DNA of 64,000 bases from CAZYQW01 sp964649825 (GTDB taxonomy: Bacteria; Planctomycetota; B15-G4; JADJEK01), in the NCBI GenBank assembly GCA_964649825.1, contig CAZYQW010000024.1, positions 1-64,000 of the forward strand, in the 5' to 3' direction. Under the pieces are notes generated by a model. That model was not told the origin of the DNA and ran no database searches. It worked only from the letters and a program-made list of their open reading frames with translations. Within the stretch, counting starts at the first letter, position 1; every line of letters starts with the position of its first letter. A program made the position numbers and the translations under genes. Shown piece by piece: positions 1 through 7,338 of this stretch.

Positions 1-17
1 GGATTATCCGGAGGTCA

Positions 18-46
18 TCGTCGTCGCTGGCAAGGCGCGACGACGA
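18..46. other. GC-rich inverted repeat upstream of first gene
   Basis: Positions 18-27 and 37-46 are exact reverse complements (10 bp) around a 9-nt loop, with no T tract. It could end a gene lying left of the window or be a chance product of a CGT-rich run. Nothing else is recognisable in positions 1-180; no convincing reading frame enters from the left edge. Confidence 0.25.
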
Positions 47-180
47 CCGCGTATTCGAGATACGTCGAGGAGGAGCAACGCAGCAAGCGATGACGAGGGC
101 CCCGGAGAAACGTCAACAACTCTGAATCACACCACTAGGACGGCTGGCGGCGAACGCCTACGATTGGGGACGGAGAACCG

Positions 181-759
181 ATGGACGATCTTGTCGCGCA
201 CGCGACGGAGCTGGTGAAGATCGCGTCACGCGCCACCGGCATCGCTTCGGTCGAGCTGACCGAGCTGCTCTACCCTGAGCTGCGCCGGCTTGCCGCCGAT
301 CGGCTCCGCCACGAGGGGCGGCGCGGGACGCTCCAGACGACCGCCCTTGCCAACGAGGCGTGGCTGCGCCTCGTCGACCAAAGGCAGGTGGATTGGCGCG
401 ACCGCGCCCGCTTCCTCGCGGCGGCCGCGGTCGCAATCCGTCGCGTGCTGGTGGACCATGCCCGCCGACGGCAGGCCGCGATCCGCGGTGGGAAGCGCCG
501 CCGCGTCATGCTCCACGAAGGGTTCGCGGAGCCCGGCGATGAAACGTGCGGGCTGGACCTCCTCGCGCTGCACGAGGCGCTCGAGGATCTGGCGCGCGAA
601 CACGAACGCTCCGCGTCGGCCCTGTCCTTGCGCTTCTTCGCCGGCATGACGGTCGAAGAGACCGCGCACGTCCTCGGCGTGTCACCGCGCACGGTGAAGG
701 GCGACGTAGCGTACGGCCGCGCCTGGCTGCGGCGGCGGCTCTCGCGGAGCGAGTCGTAG
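181..759 (+). CDS. ECF-type RNA polymerase sigma factor
   Basis: This 192-residue protein is an ECF sigma-70 factor that would direct RNA polymerase to a dedicated set of promoters. Region 2 lies around residues 18-95, with the stretch TLQTTALANEAWLRL and then RRVLVDHARRR, the pattern of the large planctomycete/acidobacterial ECF group. Region 4 lies around residues 125-188, with a helix-turn-helix reading TVEETAHVLGVSPRTVK. Length is normal for the family (about 185-200). The ATG follows a GGGGACGGAGAA purine run. No anti-sigma or kinase gene sits next to it on the right; the neighbour is convergent after 25 nt. A second factor of the same type lies at 54348-54956. The family is certain; its target genes cannot be read from sequence. 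Confidence 0.9.
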   Translation: MDDLVAHATELVKIASRATGIASVELTELLYPELRRLAADRLRHEGRRGTLQTTALANEAWLRLVDQRQVDWRDRARFLAAAAVAIRRVLVDHARRRQAAIRGGKRRRVMLHEGFAEPGDETCGLDLLALHEALEDLAREHERSASALSLRFFAGMTVEETAHVLGVSPRTVKGDVAYGRAWLRRRLSRSES

Positions 760-784
760 AACCACGTGCCGCGCTGCGCGCGCG

Positions 785-3187
785 TCAGAACCCGTTGTTG
801 TCCAGCGCCAGCGCAGACCCGTCATCGATCCAGACGTTGTCCATCTTGTCGCCGTCGCCGTTGTGGTCCTGGTCGTCCGCCGCCTCGCTCGCCTTCTTCC
901 ACTTCTGGTGGAACCTCCACGGGAAGTCGCCGGAGACGCGGGTCCACGCGCCCTCCAGCTCGAGCCGGGCGAACTCGCGGAAGTGGATGCGGATCTCCAG
1001 CGTGTTCCCGACCGCGCCCGTGCCGCTGAAAACGGAACTCGCGGGGTCATCGGTGCTGGTGATCGCGCCGACGACTCCGGCGTAGGGATCGTTGTCACGA
1101 TCGCCGGCGCCCTGATCATCGTTCCCACACAACGGGTCGCTCGGATAGTTGGCGAAGGTGGTGAAGAAGTCCGACGTGTAGGGCGGGTCCGGCAGCGCGA
1201 TGGCGTTCGGATTGACGATCTTCTGGCGGATCTGCCGTGAGACGTCCCACTTCATGGTCGCCCCGTTCGAGAGGTCCTTGCCCTTGTTCATGACGCCGTT
1301 GTCGGCAGCCGGCACGTTCGGCGGCGCCACGGTCTTGGCGCCCGACAGGTCGGGCCGGTCCGCGTCGCTGACGATCTCCATGGGGTCGATCGTGCCCGTG
1401 AAGTCGTAACCTCCTCGAGTCACTAGGAACTCACCGTGCGTAGGGTCGACGCCGTAATTGTTGGTGATGGCGATCTCGGTCGCGCCAAAGTCGACCCAGA
1501 CCACCCAGACGCGCAGCTCCTCGCACTCCATGCCGTCGACGTTCACCTTCACCACGTGCTTTGCCGCGGCGTCCTTCGCCACGGTCGCCTTCAGCGGATC
1601 CGCATCGTCCTTCGTCGCGCCGTCCCACGTGATCTTCGCTTTCACGGCGGCGACGTTCGGCACGACGGCGGCCGTCAGCGTCACCTTCTCGTTCGCCGCG
1701 CCCCGCGGCGTCACGAAATGATCGAGGGCGGCGTTGCCGGTGACCTTGGTCACCTTGGTGGCGCCGTTCGCCGTCACGTTCGTGATCTCGACCACGGTCA
1801 GCCGGTGCTGGCGCTTGCACTCCTTGCCGCCGGGGGTCTTGTAGGTCACCTCGAGCGTCACGTCATCCGCCGCGGCGCTGACCGCGTCGCCCCTCACGAC
1901 CACGGTCGCTTGGTTCGCGGCGCCGACGATCGACGCCTTCGTGCCGCCCGCGGCGATGGCCCACGCGTAGGTGCCTCCCGCCGGCTGGCCGGTCGCGGTC
2001 AACATGACGGTCTTGTCCTTGCAGACGAGCGTAGGGCCGACGGTGCCGAGCGCGCATTGCGCCTCGCGCACGTTGACCTCGAGGCCTGGCGACGTGTACG
2101 GTCGACCGCCGCCTTTGTCGCCGAGATACTGCAGGTCGAACCAGGTGCCGGGCGACAGCATGCCCGGCAGGACCGCGCCGAGCGTGACGCTGCCGGAGGA
2201 GGGCAGCGGCAGGACCACCGCGACCACGGGCAACTGCAGGAAGATGTTGCAGTATGGGTTGAGGAATCCCTTCTGTGCCGTGACGCCAACCAGCAGGACG
2301 CCGAACGAGTCGGGCACGCCGTTCGAGATCTCGATCGAAATCTGGCCTCCCGGGACCGGCAGGCCGTTGCCGGCCAGCGCGACGGCGCCGCCGTCGTGCG
2401 CGCACCCGGTGCCGAACGGGACGAACGACCCGGACACCTGACCTCGCACCTCGCCGCTCGGGAACGCAGTGGTCTCCAGGCTCACGTAGGCCAGCCCCGA
2501 ACGGAGCCGCGCGAGATCCAACGACGACAGGGCGGGCGTCGTGCCCGCAAGCTGTCCAGGTGCCGCGAGGGCGAGCGAGGCGAGCACCGGACCGGCCGCG
2601 CCGGGCGCACCGGAGCGAAGGTCGGCTGCCGTCAAGGTTCCCTGCAGCGGCGAGAACACGAGGTCGTACTCGACCATGTCGCCTGCGACGAGGCGCAGCG
2701 TGCCCTGCACCGTCGCGTCGCTCGTGGACGGTGGCAGTGATTCGGCCCCCGTTCCAACGATCACGAGCTGGTCACGGCTCGGAGTGATCTGTCCGCGCAG
2801 CTCGCCGCTCGAGAACACCCCGCTGTGGATGTTCACGTAGAGGCCGCTCGAGCGGAGGGACGCGAGTTCGGCAGGAGCCAGCGGTCCCACCGTCCCGGAG
2901 AAGGTCGCCGGACCGCCGGCCAGAGGGAACAGCACCGGTCCCGGGACGCCAGGCGCGCCGCTGTGGATGTGGGCGCCCGTAAGACCGCCGCTCAGCCCCG
3001 TGATCGTGACGTCGTAGTGGAGCAGCTTCGACGTCACGTCGTAGATGAAGTCGCCGTTGCCGGAGAAGGGCGAAGCAGTCGGCGGGATCTCCTGTCCCCC
3101 GTCCAGCCTCGCCGTGAACGCGGTCTGGCCGAGGGCGGCGCCGTGCAACAGGCCGAACAAGAGGAATGAAGTAACGCGCAGATTCAT
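785..3187 (-). CDS. Secreted protein with two CHRD domains and an Ig-like region
   Basis: An 800-residue exported protein. The ATG at 3187 is preceded by GGGAGGA at good spacing and followed by a signal peptide (hydrophobic residues 4-20, likely cleavage before QTAF). Two tandem CHRD (chordin-type) domains follow, about residues 22-128 and 133-250; both carry the pattern of an early amyloid-like strand segment and the 'HIHSGAPG..GPV'/'GELRGQ' segments. Next come a beta-rich module of about 110 residues, an Ig/PKD-like segment (about 340-440, with TYAW and DVTLEVTY strands), and a C-terminal module (about 560-800) without a recognised family. CHRD domains in bacteria are found in surface or matrix proteins and their function is not settled. 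The gene is convergent with the sigma factor and starts back to back with the protease at 3373. Confidence 0.8.
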   Translation of the reverse strand: MNLRVTSFLLFGLLHGAALGQTAFTARLDGGQEIPPTASPFSGNGDFIYDVTSKLLHYDVTITGLSGGLTGAHIHSGAPGVPGPVLFPLAGGPATFSGTVGPLAPAELASLRSSGLYVNIHSGVFSSGELRGQITPSRDQLVIVGTGAESLPPSTSDATVQGTLRLVAGDMVEYDLVFSPLQGTLTAADLRSGAPGAAGPVLASLALAAPGQLAGTTPALSSLDLARLRSGLAYVSLETTAFPSGEVRGQVSGSFVPFGTGCAHDGGAVALAGNGLPVPGGQISIEISNGVPDSFGVLLVGVTAQKGFLNPYCNIFLQLPVVAVVLPLPSSGSVTLGAVLPGMLSPGTWFDLQYLGDKGGGRPYTSPGLEVNVREAQCALGTVGPTLVCKDKTVMLTATGQPAGGTYAWAIAAGGTKASIVGAANQATVVVRGDAVSAAADDVTLEVTYKTPGGKECKRQHRLTVVEITNVTANGATKVTKVTGNAALDHFVTPRGAANEKVTLTAAVVPNVAAVKAKITWDGATKDDADPLKATVAKDAAAKHVVKVNVDGMECEELRVWVVWVDFGATEIAITNNYGVDPTHGEFLVTRGGYDFTGTIDPMEIVSDADRPDLSGAKTVAPPNVPAADNGVMNKGKDLSNGATMKWDVSRQIRQKIVNPNAIALPDPPYTSDFFTTFANYPSDPLCGNDDQGAGDRDNDPYAGVVGAITSTDDPASSVFSGTGAVGNTLEIRIHFREFARLELEGAWTRVSGDFPWRFHQKWKKASEAADDQDHNGDGDKMDNVWIDDGSALALDNNGF

Positions 3188-3372
3188 GGAGTTCCTCCCG
3201 AATGGTTGAGGAAACGATCGGAGGGGTATCGCGCGCAGGAGCCGCCGGTGGGGCAGAAAAAAACCGGAGCGATCGCAGGCCGCTCCGGACGAAGCCAATC
3301 GAGCCCGCCAGGGTCTTCTTGGATCGCGGGCGGTGGGATAGGATCCTTCGGGGGACAGACTTGGTGAGCGAC

Positions 3373-4317
3373 ATGAAACACGGCTGGCTGGCATTGGTCT
3401 TGGTGGGTGGCCTCGTCGATGGTGCTTGGGCCGACGAGTTTCGGCTCGTCGGGGGAAAGGTGGTCCGCGGCGAGGTGCTGAAGGAGACCGAGGACGCGGT
3501 GTTCGTGGACATGGGTTTTCGGGTGCTGCGGCTGCCGAAGGAAAGCATCGAGGAGCGTCACGCGGATCCGTCGGTCGAGGAAGTCGCTCCGCGGAGGCTC
3601 GAGTTCGACCAGGGGCTGTACACGGAGGCCGAGCTCGAGGAGATCACGGTCCGAGAGGCGGTCGATCGGTACGCGGAAGGGGTCGTGCTCATCAAGGTCC
3701 CGAACGCGCTCGGGTCGGGGTTCATCATCGACGAAGACGGCTTCGTCATCACGAACTCGCACGTCGTGCAGGGAGCGACGGACGTGTCGATCACGGTCTA
3801 CCAGAAGGCGGACGGGACGTTCGAGAAGAAGACGTACGACAAGGTACGGCTCGTCGCCGTGAATCCGACGGTCGATCTCGCGCTGCTCAAGATCGAGGAT
3901 GACGAGCTGGCGGGCCGGAAGCTCTCCAAGGTCTACCTGGGTGACATGGACGACGTCGAGGTCGGGCAGACGGTCTTCTGCGTCGGCGCGCCGCAGGGCC
4001 TGGAACGGAGCGTGAGCGAAGGGATCGTGTCGCTGAGGAATCGTGCCGCGGACGGCATCACCTACCTGCAGATCGACGCGGCGGTGAACCCGGGAAACTC
4101 GGGCGGGCCATTGTTCAACACGAAGGGCGAGGTCGTCGGAGTGAACACCTGGGGCTACCTCGCCGCCGAAGGCCTGAACTTCTCGATCCCGATCGACTAC
4201 GTGAAGCACTTCATCGCGAACCACGAGGCGTTCGGCTACGGCCGGGAGCACCCGAACACGGGGGTCCGCTACCTCGAGCCGCCGCGACGTCCGCAGCGCG
4301 GCAAAGTCCAGGACTGA
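3373..4317 (+). CDS. Exported trypsin-like serine protease (HtrA/DegP type, no PDZ)
   Basis: A 314-residue periplasmic protease. Residues 1-21 form a signal peptide (basic start, hydrophobic core, GAWA cleavage site). The chymotrypsin-fold triad is visible: H130 in TNSHVV, D168 in VDLALLKI and S243 in NPGNSGGPL. The segment before the protease domain (about 22-95) contains a short beta module (FRLVGGKVVRGEVL), as in planctomycete proteins that precede a DegP-like domain. The chain ends soon after the protease domain, so the PDZ domains of classic HtrA are absent. Probable roles are envelope protein quality control or regulated proteolysis. The reading frame is open upstream to 3202, but the signal peptide fixes the start at 3373 (a GTG at 3364 is a possible alternative). 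Confidence 0.85.
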   Translation: MKHGWLALVLVGGLVDGAWADEFRLVGGKVVRGEVLKETEDAVFVDMGFRVLRLPKESIEERHADPSVEEVAPRRLEFDQGLYTEAELEEITVREAVDRYAEGVVLIKVPNALGSGFIIDEDGFVITNSHVVQGATDVSITVYQKADGTFEKKTYDKVRLVAVNPTVDLALLKIEDDELAGRKLSKVYLGDMDDVEVGQTVFCVGAPQGLERSVSEGIVSLRNRAADGITYLQIDAAVNPGNSGGPLFNTKGEVVGVNTWGYLAAEGLNFSIPIDYVKHFIANHEAFGYGREHPNTGVRYLEPPRRPQRGKVQD

Positions 4318-4348
4318 CGACCGAGGATCGGACGATCGCGGCGCGGCG

Positions 4349-4819
4349 TCAGGAGAGGTCGAGCTTCAGTCCATTCGAGGACTGATAGTCGGTGGTGAAG
4401 CCAATCGTCGTGAAGTAGGTGTTCACCCCCTGGAGGTAGAACGTCGCCGTGACCGGGACGGCCGGGATGAAGAAGCTCCATCCGTTGCCGACGGAGGTCG
4501 GAAGCTGAACGAGCGGGACGACGGCGAGCTCGCACGACGGCAGCAGCGGCACGACATGGATGCCCGGAATGATCGGCGCGGTCCCGATGATGAGGATCTG
4601 ACCGTTCGGGAACGTGTTGCAGCAGGTTTGGGAAACCGACAGATCGACGTCGAGCGTGCACGTCGACGTGTTGAACGCCGCGGAGAGGGTCGCGTCCTGC
4701 AAGAAGAACGGGCACGTGTTTCCGTACGAGCCGATCGCGACGTTCGCGCATTGCGCGCGCGACTCAGCCGCGAGAAAGCCGGCGAGGAAGGCGGCGAGGA
4801 CGAGGGTGGGGAATCGCAT
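4349..4819 (-). CDS. Small exported protein of unknown function
   Basis: A 156-residue protein with a clear signal peptide (MRFPTLVLAAFLAGFLAAES, cleavage near SRAQ). The mature part is rich in Val, Leu, Thr and Pro with five cysteines early on (CANV, NTCPF, STCTL, QTCCN), which suggests a disulfide-stabilised beta-sandwich. It ends with YQSSNGLKLDLS, a style often seen at the C-terminus of planctomycete surface proteins. GGAG precedes the ATG by about 8 nt. It is convergent with the protease gene. I do not recognise a named family; a structural or surface role is only a guess. Confidence 0.7.
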   Translation of the reverse strand: MRFPTLVLAAFLAGFLAAESRAQCANVAIGSYGNTCPFFLQDATLSAAFNTSTCTLDVDLSVSQTCCNTFPNGQILIIGTAPIIPGIHVVPLLPSCELAVVPLVQLPTSVGNGWSFFIPAVPVTATFYLQGVNTYFTTIGFTTDYQSSNGLKLDLS

Positions 4820-4914
4820 CAGGTCGCTCCAACCAGCGGCGCGGTGGGTTCTACCAAAGTCGCGCCGGCACGGTAACGGATGGTATCGGATGGCGTCGAG
4901 CTTAGGGTTCGCGT

Positions 4915-4980
4915 AAGAATAACTTCGCATCCACGCGCAGCCATCGGCGGCGAGGGCAAGCGAGATGCGAAGTTATTCTT
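4915..4980. repeat. AT-rich perfect inverted repeat, 16-bp arms
   Basis: Positions 4915-4930 (AAGAATAACTTCGCAT) and 4965-4980 are exact reverse complements around a 34-nt spacer. Including one mismatch, the arms extend to about 20 bp. The arms are strikingly AT-rich for this genome. The element starts 11 bp beyond the stop codon of the serine hydrolase gene, so in that transcript it would form a long hairpin. It may be a transcription terminator or mRNA-end stabiliser, a regulator site, or the remnant of a small mobile repeat. There is no strong T tract after it. Confidence 0.75.
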
Positions 4981-4994
4981 GCGCGGGCCCTTAC
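4976..4994. repeat. 19-nt element shared with 33696-33714
   Basis: The sequence TTCTTGCGCGGGCCCTTAC occurs again at 33696-33714 with 18 of 19 positions identical. In both places it covers the TAA stop codon of a minus-strand gene in the same register, so both transcripts end in TAA followed by GGGCCCGCGCA. It overlaps the right arm of the inverted repeat here and the right arm of a hairpin at the other copy. The two coding sequences are otherwise unrelated. Confidence 0.6.
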
Positions 4995-6838
4995 CGGGCG
5001 GCGAGGTCCGCGAGGGCCGCTCGTGCCGACGCCGCCAACGCTTGCCGGGTCGGCTCCGAGATCCCGTCGTCCTCGCCGACCACGTCGATCACGCGCGAGT
5101 AGCACTCGACCGCTGCTTCGTCCTCTCCAACGATCGCCAGGCCGCGCGCCAGCGTGTCGAGCGAGTTCGCGGATCGAGGGTGAAGCTCGACGTTGAGCCG
5201 CGCGAGCGCGACACCGTTCCTCGCGAGCCCTTCGCGCTGCATGAGCCGGTAGGCCAACCCGTTCAGCCGCTGATCCGAGACCGACGGGTCATCCGCGTCC
5301 TCGTCGTATCGCGCCCGGTACGCGGCGACGGCGCCATCCGGGTCATGCAGGAGGAGCTCGCTCGGCGCGATCTCGTCGGGGTCGAGCCGAGCGCCATACT
5401 GGCTGTCGCGGCCGGCCTGCACGTAGACGTCTTCGAAGCCGTCGTCGCCGGGCTCGTCGAAGGTCAGCCGGACGCCGCGCTCCGCAGCGACGTAGGCGCG
5501 CTCGCCGACGCGGTACAGTCGGTCCGGCGGCTCGGTGGGGATCGATCCGGAGAGCTCTCCCTGCACGAACTCGACCACGAGCACGCGGTCGTCGGCGAGC
5601 TCGTACCGTCCGACGCAGAGCGCTTCCTCGCTCTCGTCGCGCTCGGCGATCGCGACGGCGTCATCGAGGAAGCCGTGCCATCCGTACACCTCGGCGATGC
5701 CGTTCAGGATCTCCTGGATGAGATCTCCCCCTTGGTCGCCATTGGTCATGACGACCGCGCCGTACCCGTCGTCTCGATGACCGTAGAACTGGTTCTTGAA
5801 CCCGACGTTCGAGCCGCCGTGCTGGAAGTAGAACTCACCCGCCTTCTCGTCGATGAACACGCCGAGTCCCGTCGGCCCGCCGTCGACCGCCGTGAGGATC
5901 CGCTCGACCGTGGTCTCACCGAGGACGTCCGCGTCGCCGCGGTGCGCGCGCATGACGGCGACGACGTAGCGCGCGATGTCTCCGGCCGTGGTCCACAGTC
6001 CAGCCGCCGCCATCTCCGGATGGACGTGGAACCCGCTCGGCGTCACGTCACCGTCGACGAGATGCCCGCTCGCGTAGTTCGGCCAGCGGTCGGTGGGCAG
6101 CGGCTGCTCGTACGTGCTGTCCTTCATGCCGAGCGGCTCGAACACCACGCGCCGTGCGAGCGCCGGGAACTCCTCGCCGGTCACCTCCGTCATCAGGAGC
6201 TGCGCGATCGTCGTGCCTCCGCCCGAGTAGCGGAAGGTCCCGTCGGGCTCGAGATCCATGAACACCGGTGGAGAGTTCGCGGGGCCGGAGCCGGACAGGA
6301 CCTCAGGCACGGTCGGCAAGGAGGCGCCGCGCGGGTAGCCGAGGAAGCCATGGACGGTCGTTCCGCCGCGGTGGGAGAGGAGCGCCGCCAGCGTGAGGCG
6401 GCCAGCGCGCGAGATCTCGTTCTCCTCCATCGTCCACGACCGGATCCCCCGGCGGACGTCGTCGGTGAGCGAGAGCTTGCCGGCCTCCACGAGCTCGAGC
6501 GCGGCCAGTGCGGCGAGCGGCTTGCTGATCGAACCGGCCTGGAAGAGCGTCCGCTCGTCGACCGGTTGGCGCGTGCGCGCGTCGCGGACGCCGTACCCGG
6601 CCGCCCATTCGACGTTGAAGTCTCGGATCACCGCGATGCTCACGCCCGGCACGCGATACCGGCGCATTCGGTCCTCGAGGCTCCATCGCACTCCATGACT
6701 CGGGGCACTCGGGGCGATCCGGGCGGCCGGCACGAGGCCGGTCTCGACGCGCCGGCGCTGGACCTCCCGGTCGCCGTCCTCGCCGGCGCCGGCGGCGACC
6801 ATCGACAAGACCCCGACCAGGCCCCAGGTTGCGAACAT
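4991..6838 (-). CDS. Serine hydrolase, class C beta-lactamase-like, with C-terminal extension
   Basis: A 615-residue exported protein. The ATG at 6838 follows GAGGAG and starts a signal peptide (MFATWGLVGVLSMVAAGAG). The beta-lactamase/transpeptidase-like domain spans about residues 55-400: the SxxK motif is S103-I-S-K106 and the second motif is Y204-S-G. An HGG-type third motif (FQHGGSNVGF) follows. Family members are typically D-aminopeptidases, esterases or penicillin-binding-type enzymes; the YSG variant is common in this group. After it come a beta-rich module (about 430-510) and a short helical, TPR-like region ending in RAALADLAAR. The substrate cannot be assigned. The stop codon lies inside the 19-nt element shared with the 3' end of the gene at 33711. 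Confidence 0.82.
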   Translation of the reverse strand: MFATWGLVGVLSMVAAGAGEDGDREVQRRRVETGLVPAARIAPSAPSHGVRWSLEDRMRRYRVPGVSIAVIRDFNVEWAAGYGVRDARTRQPVDERTLFQAGSISKPLAALAALELVEAGKLSLTDDVRRGIRSWTMEENEISRAGRLTLAALLSHRGGTTVHGFLGYPRGASLPTVPEVLSGSGPANSPPVFMDLEPDGTFRYSGGGTTIAQLLMTEVTGEEFPALARRVVFEPLGMKDSTYEQPLPTDRWPNYASGHLVDGDVTPSGFHVHPEMAAAGLWTTAGDIARYVVAVMRAHRGDADVLGETTVERILTAVDGGPTGLGVFIDEKAGEFYFQHGGSNVGFKNQFYGHRDDGYGAVVMTNGDQGGDLIQEILNGIAEVYGWHGFLDDAVAIAERDESEEALCVGRYELADDRVLVVEFVQGELSGSIPTEPPDRLYRVGERAYVAAERGVRLTFDEPGDDGFEDVYVQAGRDSQYGARLDPDEIAPSELLLHDPDGAVAAYRARYDEDADDPSVSDQRLNGLAYRLMQREGLARNGVALARLNVELHPRSANSLDTLARGLAIVGEDEAAVECYSRVIDVVGEDDGISEPTRQALAASARAALADLAAR

Positions 6839-7338
6839 CGGCGTGCTCCTCGAACGACGTGGGTCGTCACGGATACGGTGGACGCCCCGCCGCCGTTTTC
6901 GAGAAATCGAGGTGAGCGCGAAACGCTCGTCGAGGAAGGACGCGCTCGGAACAGGCGCACGCGTCACACGAAGGAACCTCGCGTCCACGAGGTGAGCGGT
7001 TGCGGGCGGGACGGCCGCTTCTCAGGCCGATTCGGCTTCGTTTCCCGTCGAAGCCGGCCGGCCGGCGCCGCACTTCGAACTTCCGCGATTCGTGCCGTAA
7101 CCTCGCCGTTCGCCCCTCGTCTTCCTGTTCATTGGCAACTGGGTCGACGAACAACGGATGCGGGCCGGCGCGAAACCACCGAGTCGAACGAGTCCAGGAC
7201 TCGCTTCACTGGACCGCAGCGCGCCCCTCGGTCCGCCGCATGTCGTCGACCCGGTCGCCGGACCCCGCGGCACGCGAGACTCGCGCGCCGCTCGAGCGCT
7301 CGAACCGTCGAAGGCGTCGCCGAATCGTGAGCTTTCCT
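6839..7338. other. 500-bp intergenic region without a recognisable gene
   Basis: This lies between two minus-strand genes. All open frames here are arginine-rich shadows without similarity or a credible start. An 8-bp GC stem (CGGCTTCG/CGAAGCCG, about 7030-7053) could be part of a terminator for the aconitase-family gene. The promoter of the serine hydrolase should also lie here, but no clear -35/-10 pair was found. Confidence 0.5.

Noticed and set aside
1436..2740. Plus-strand frame opposite the CHRD protein
   Set aside because: Low-complexity Arg/His/Asp composition and no start signal; the minus-strand frame has a signal peptide and domains.
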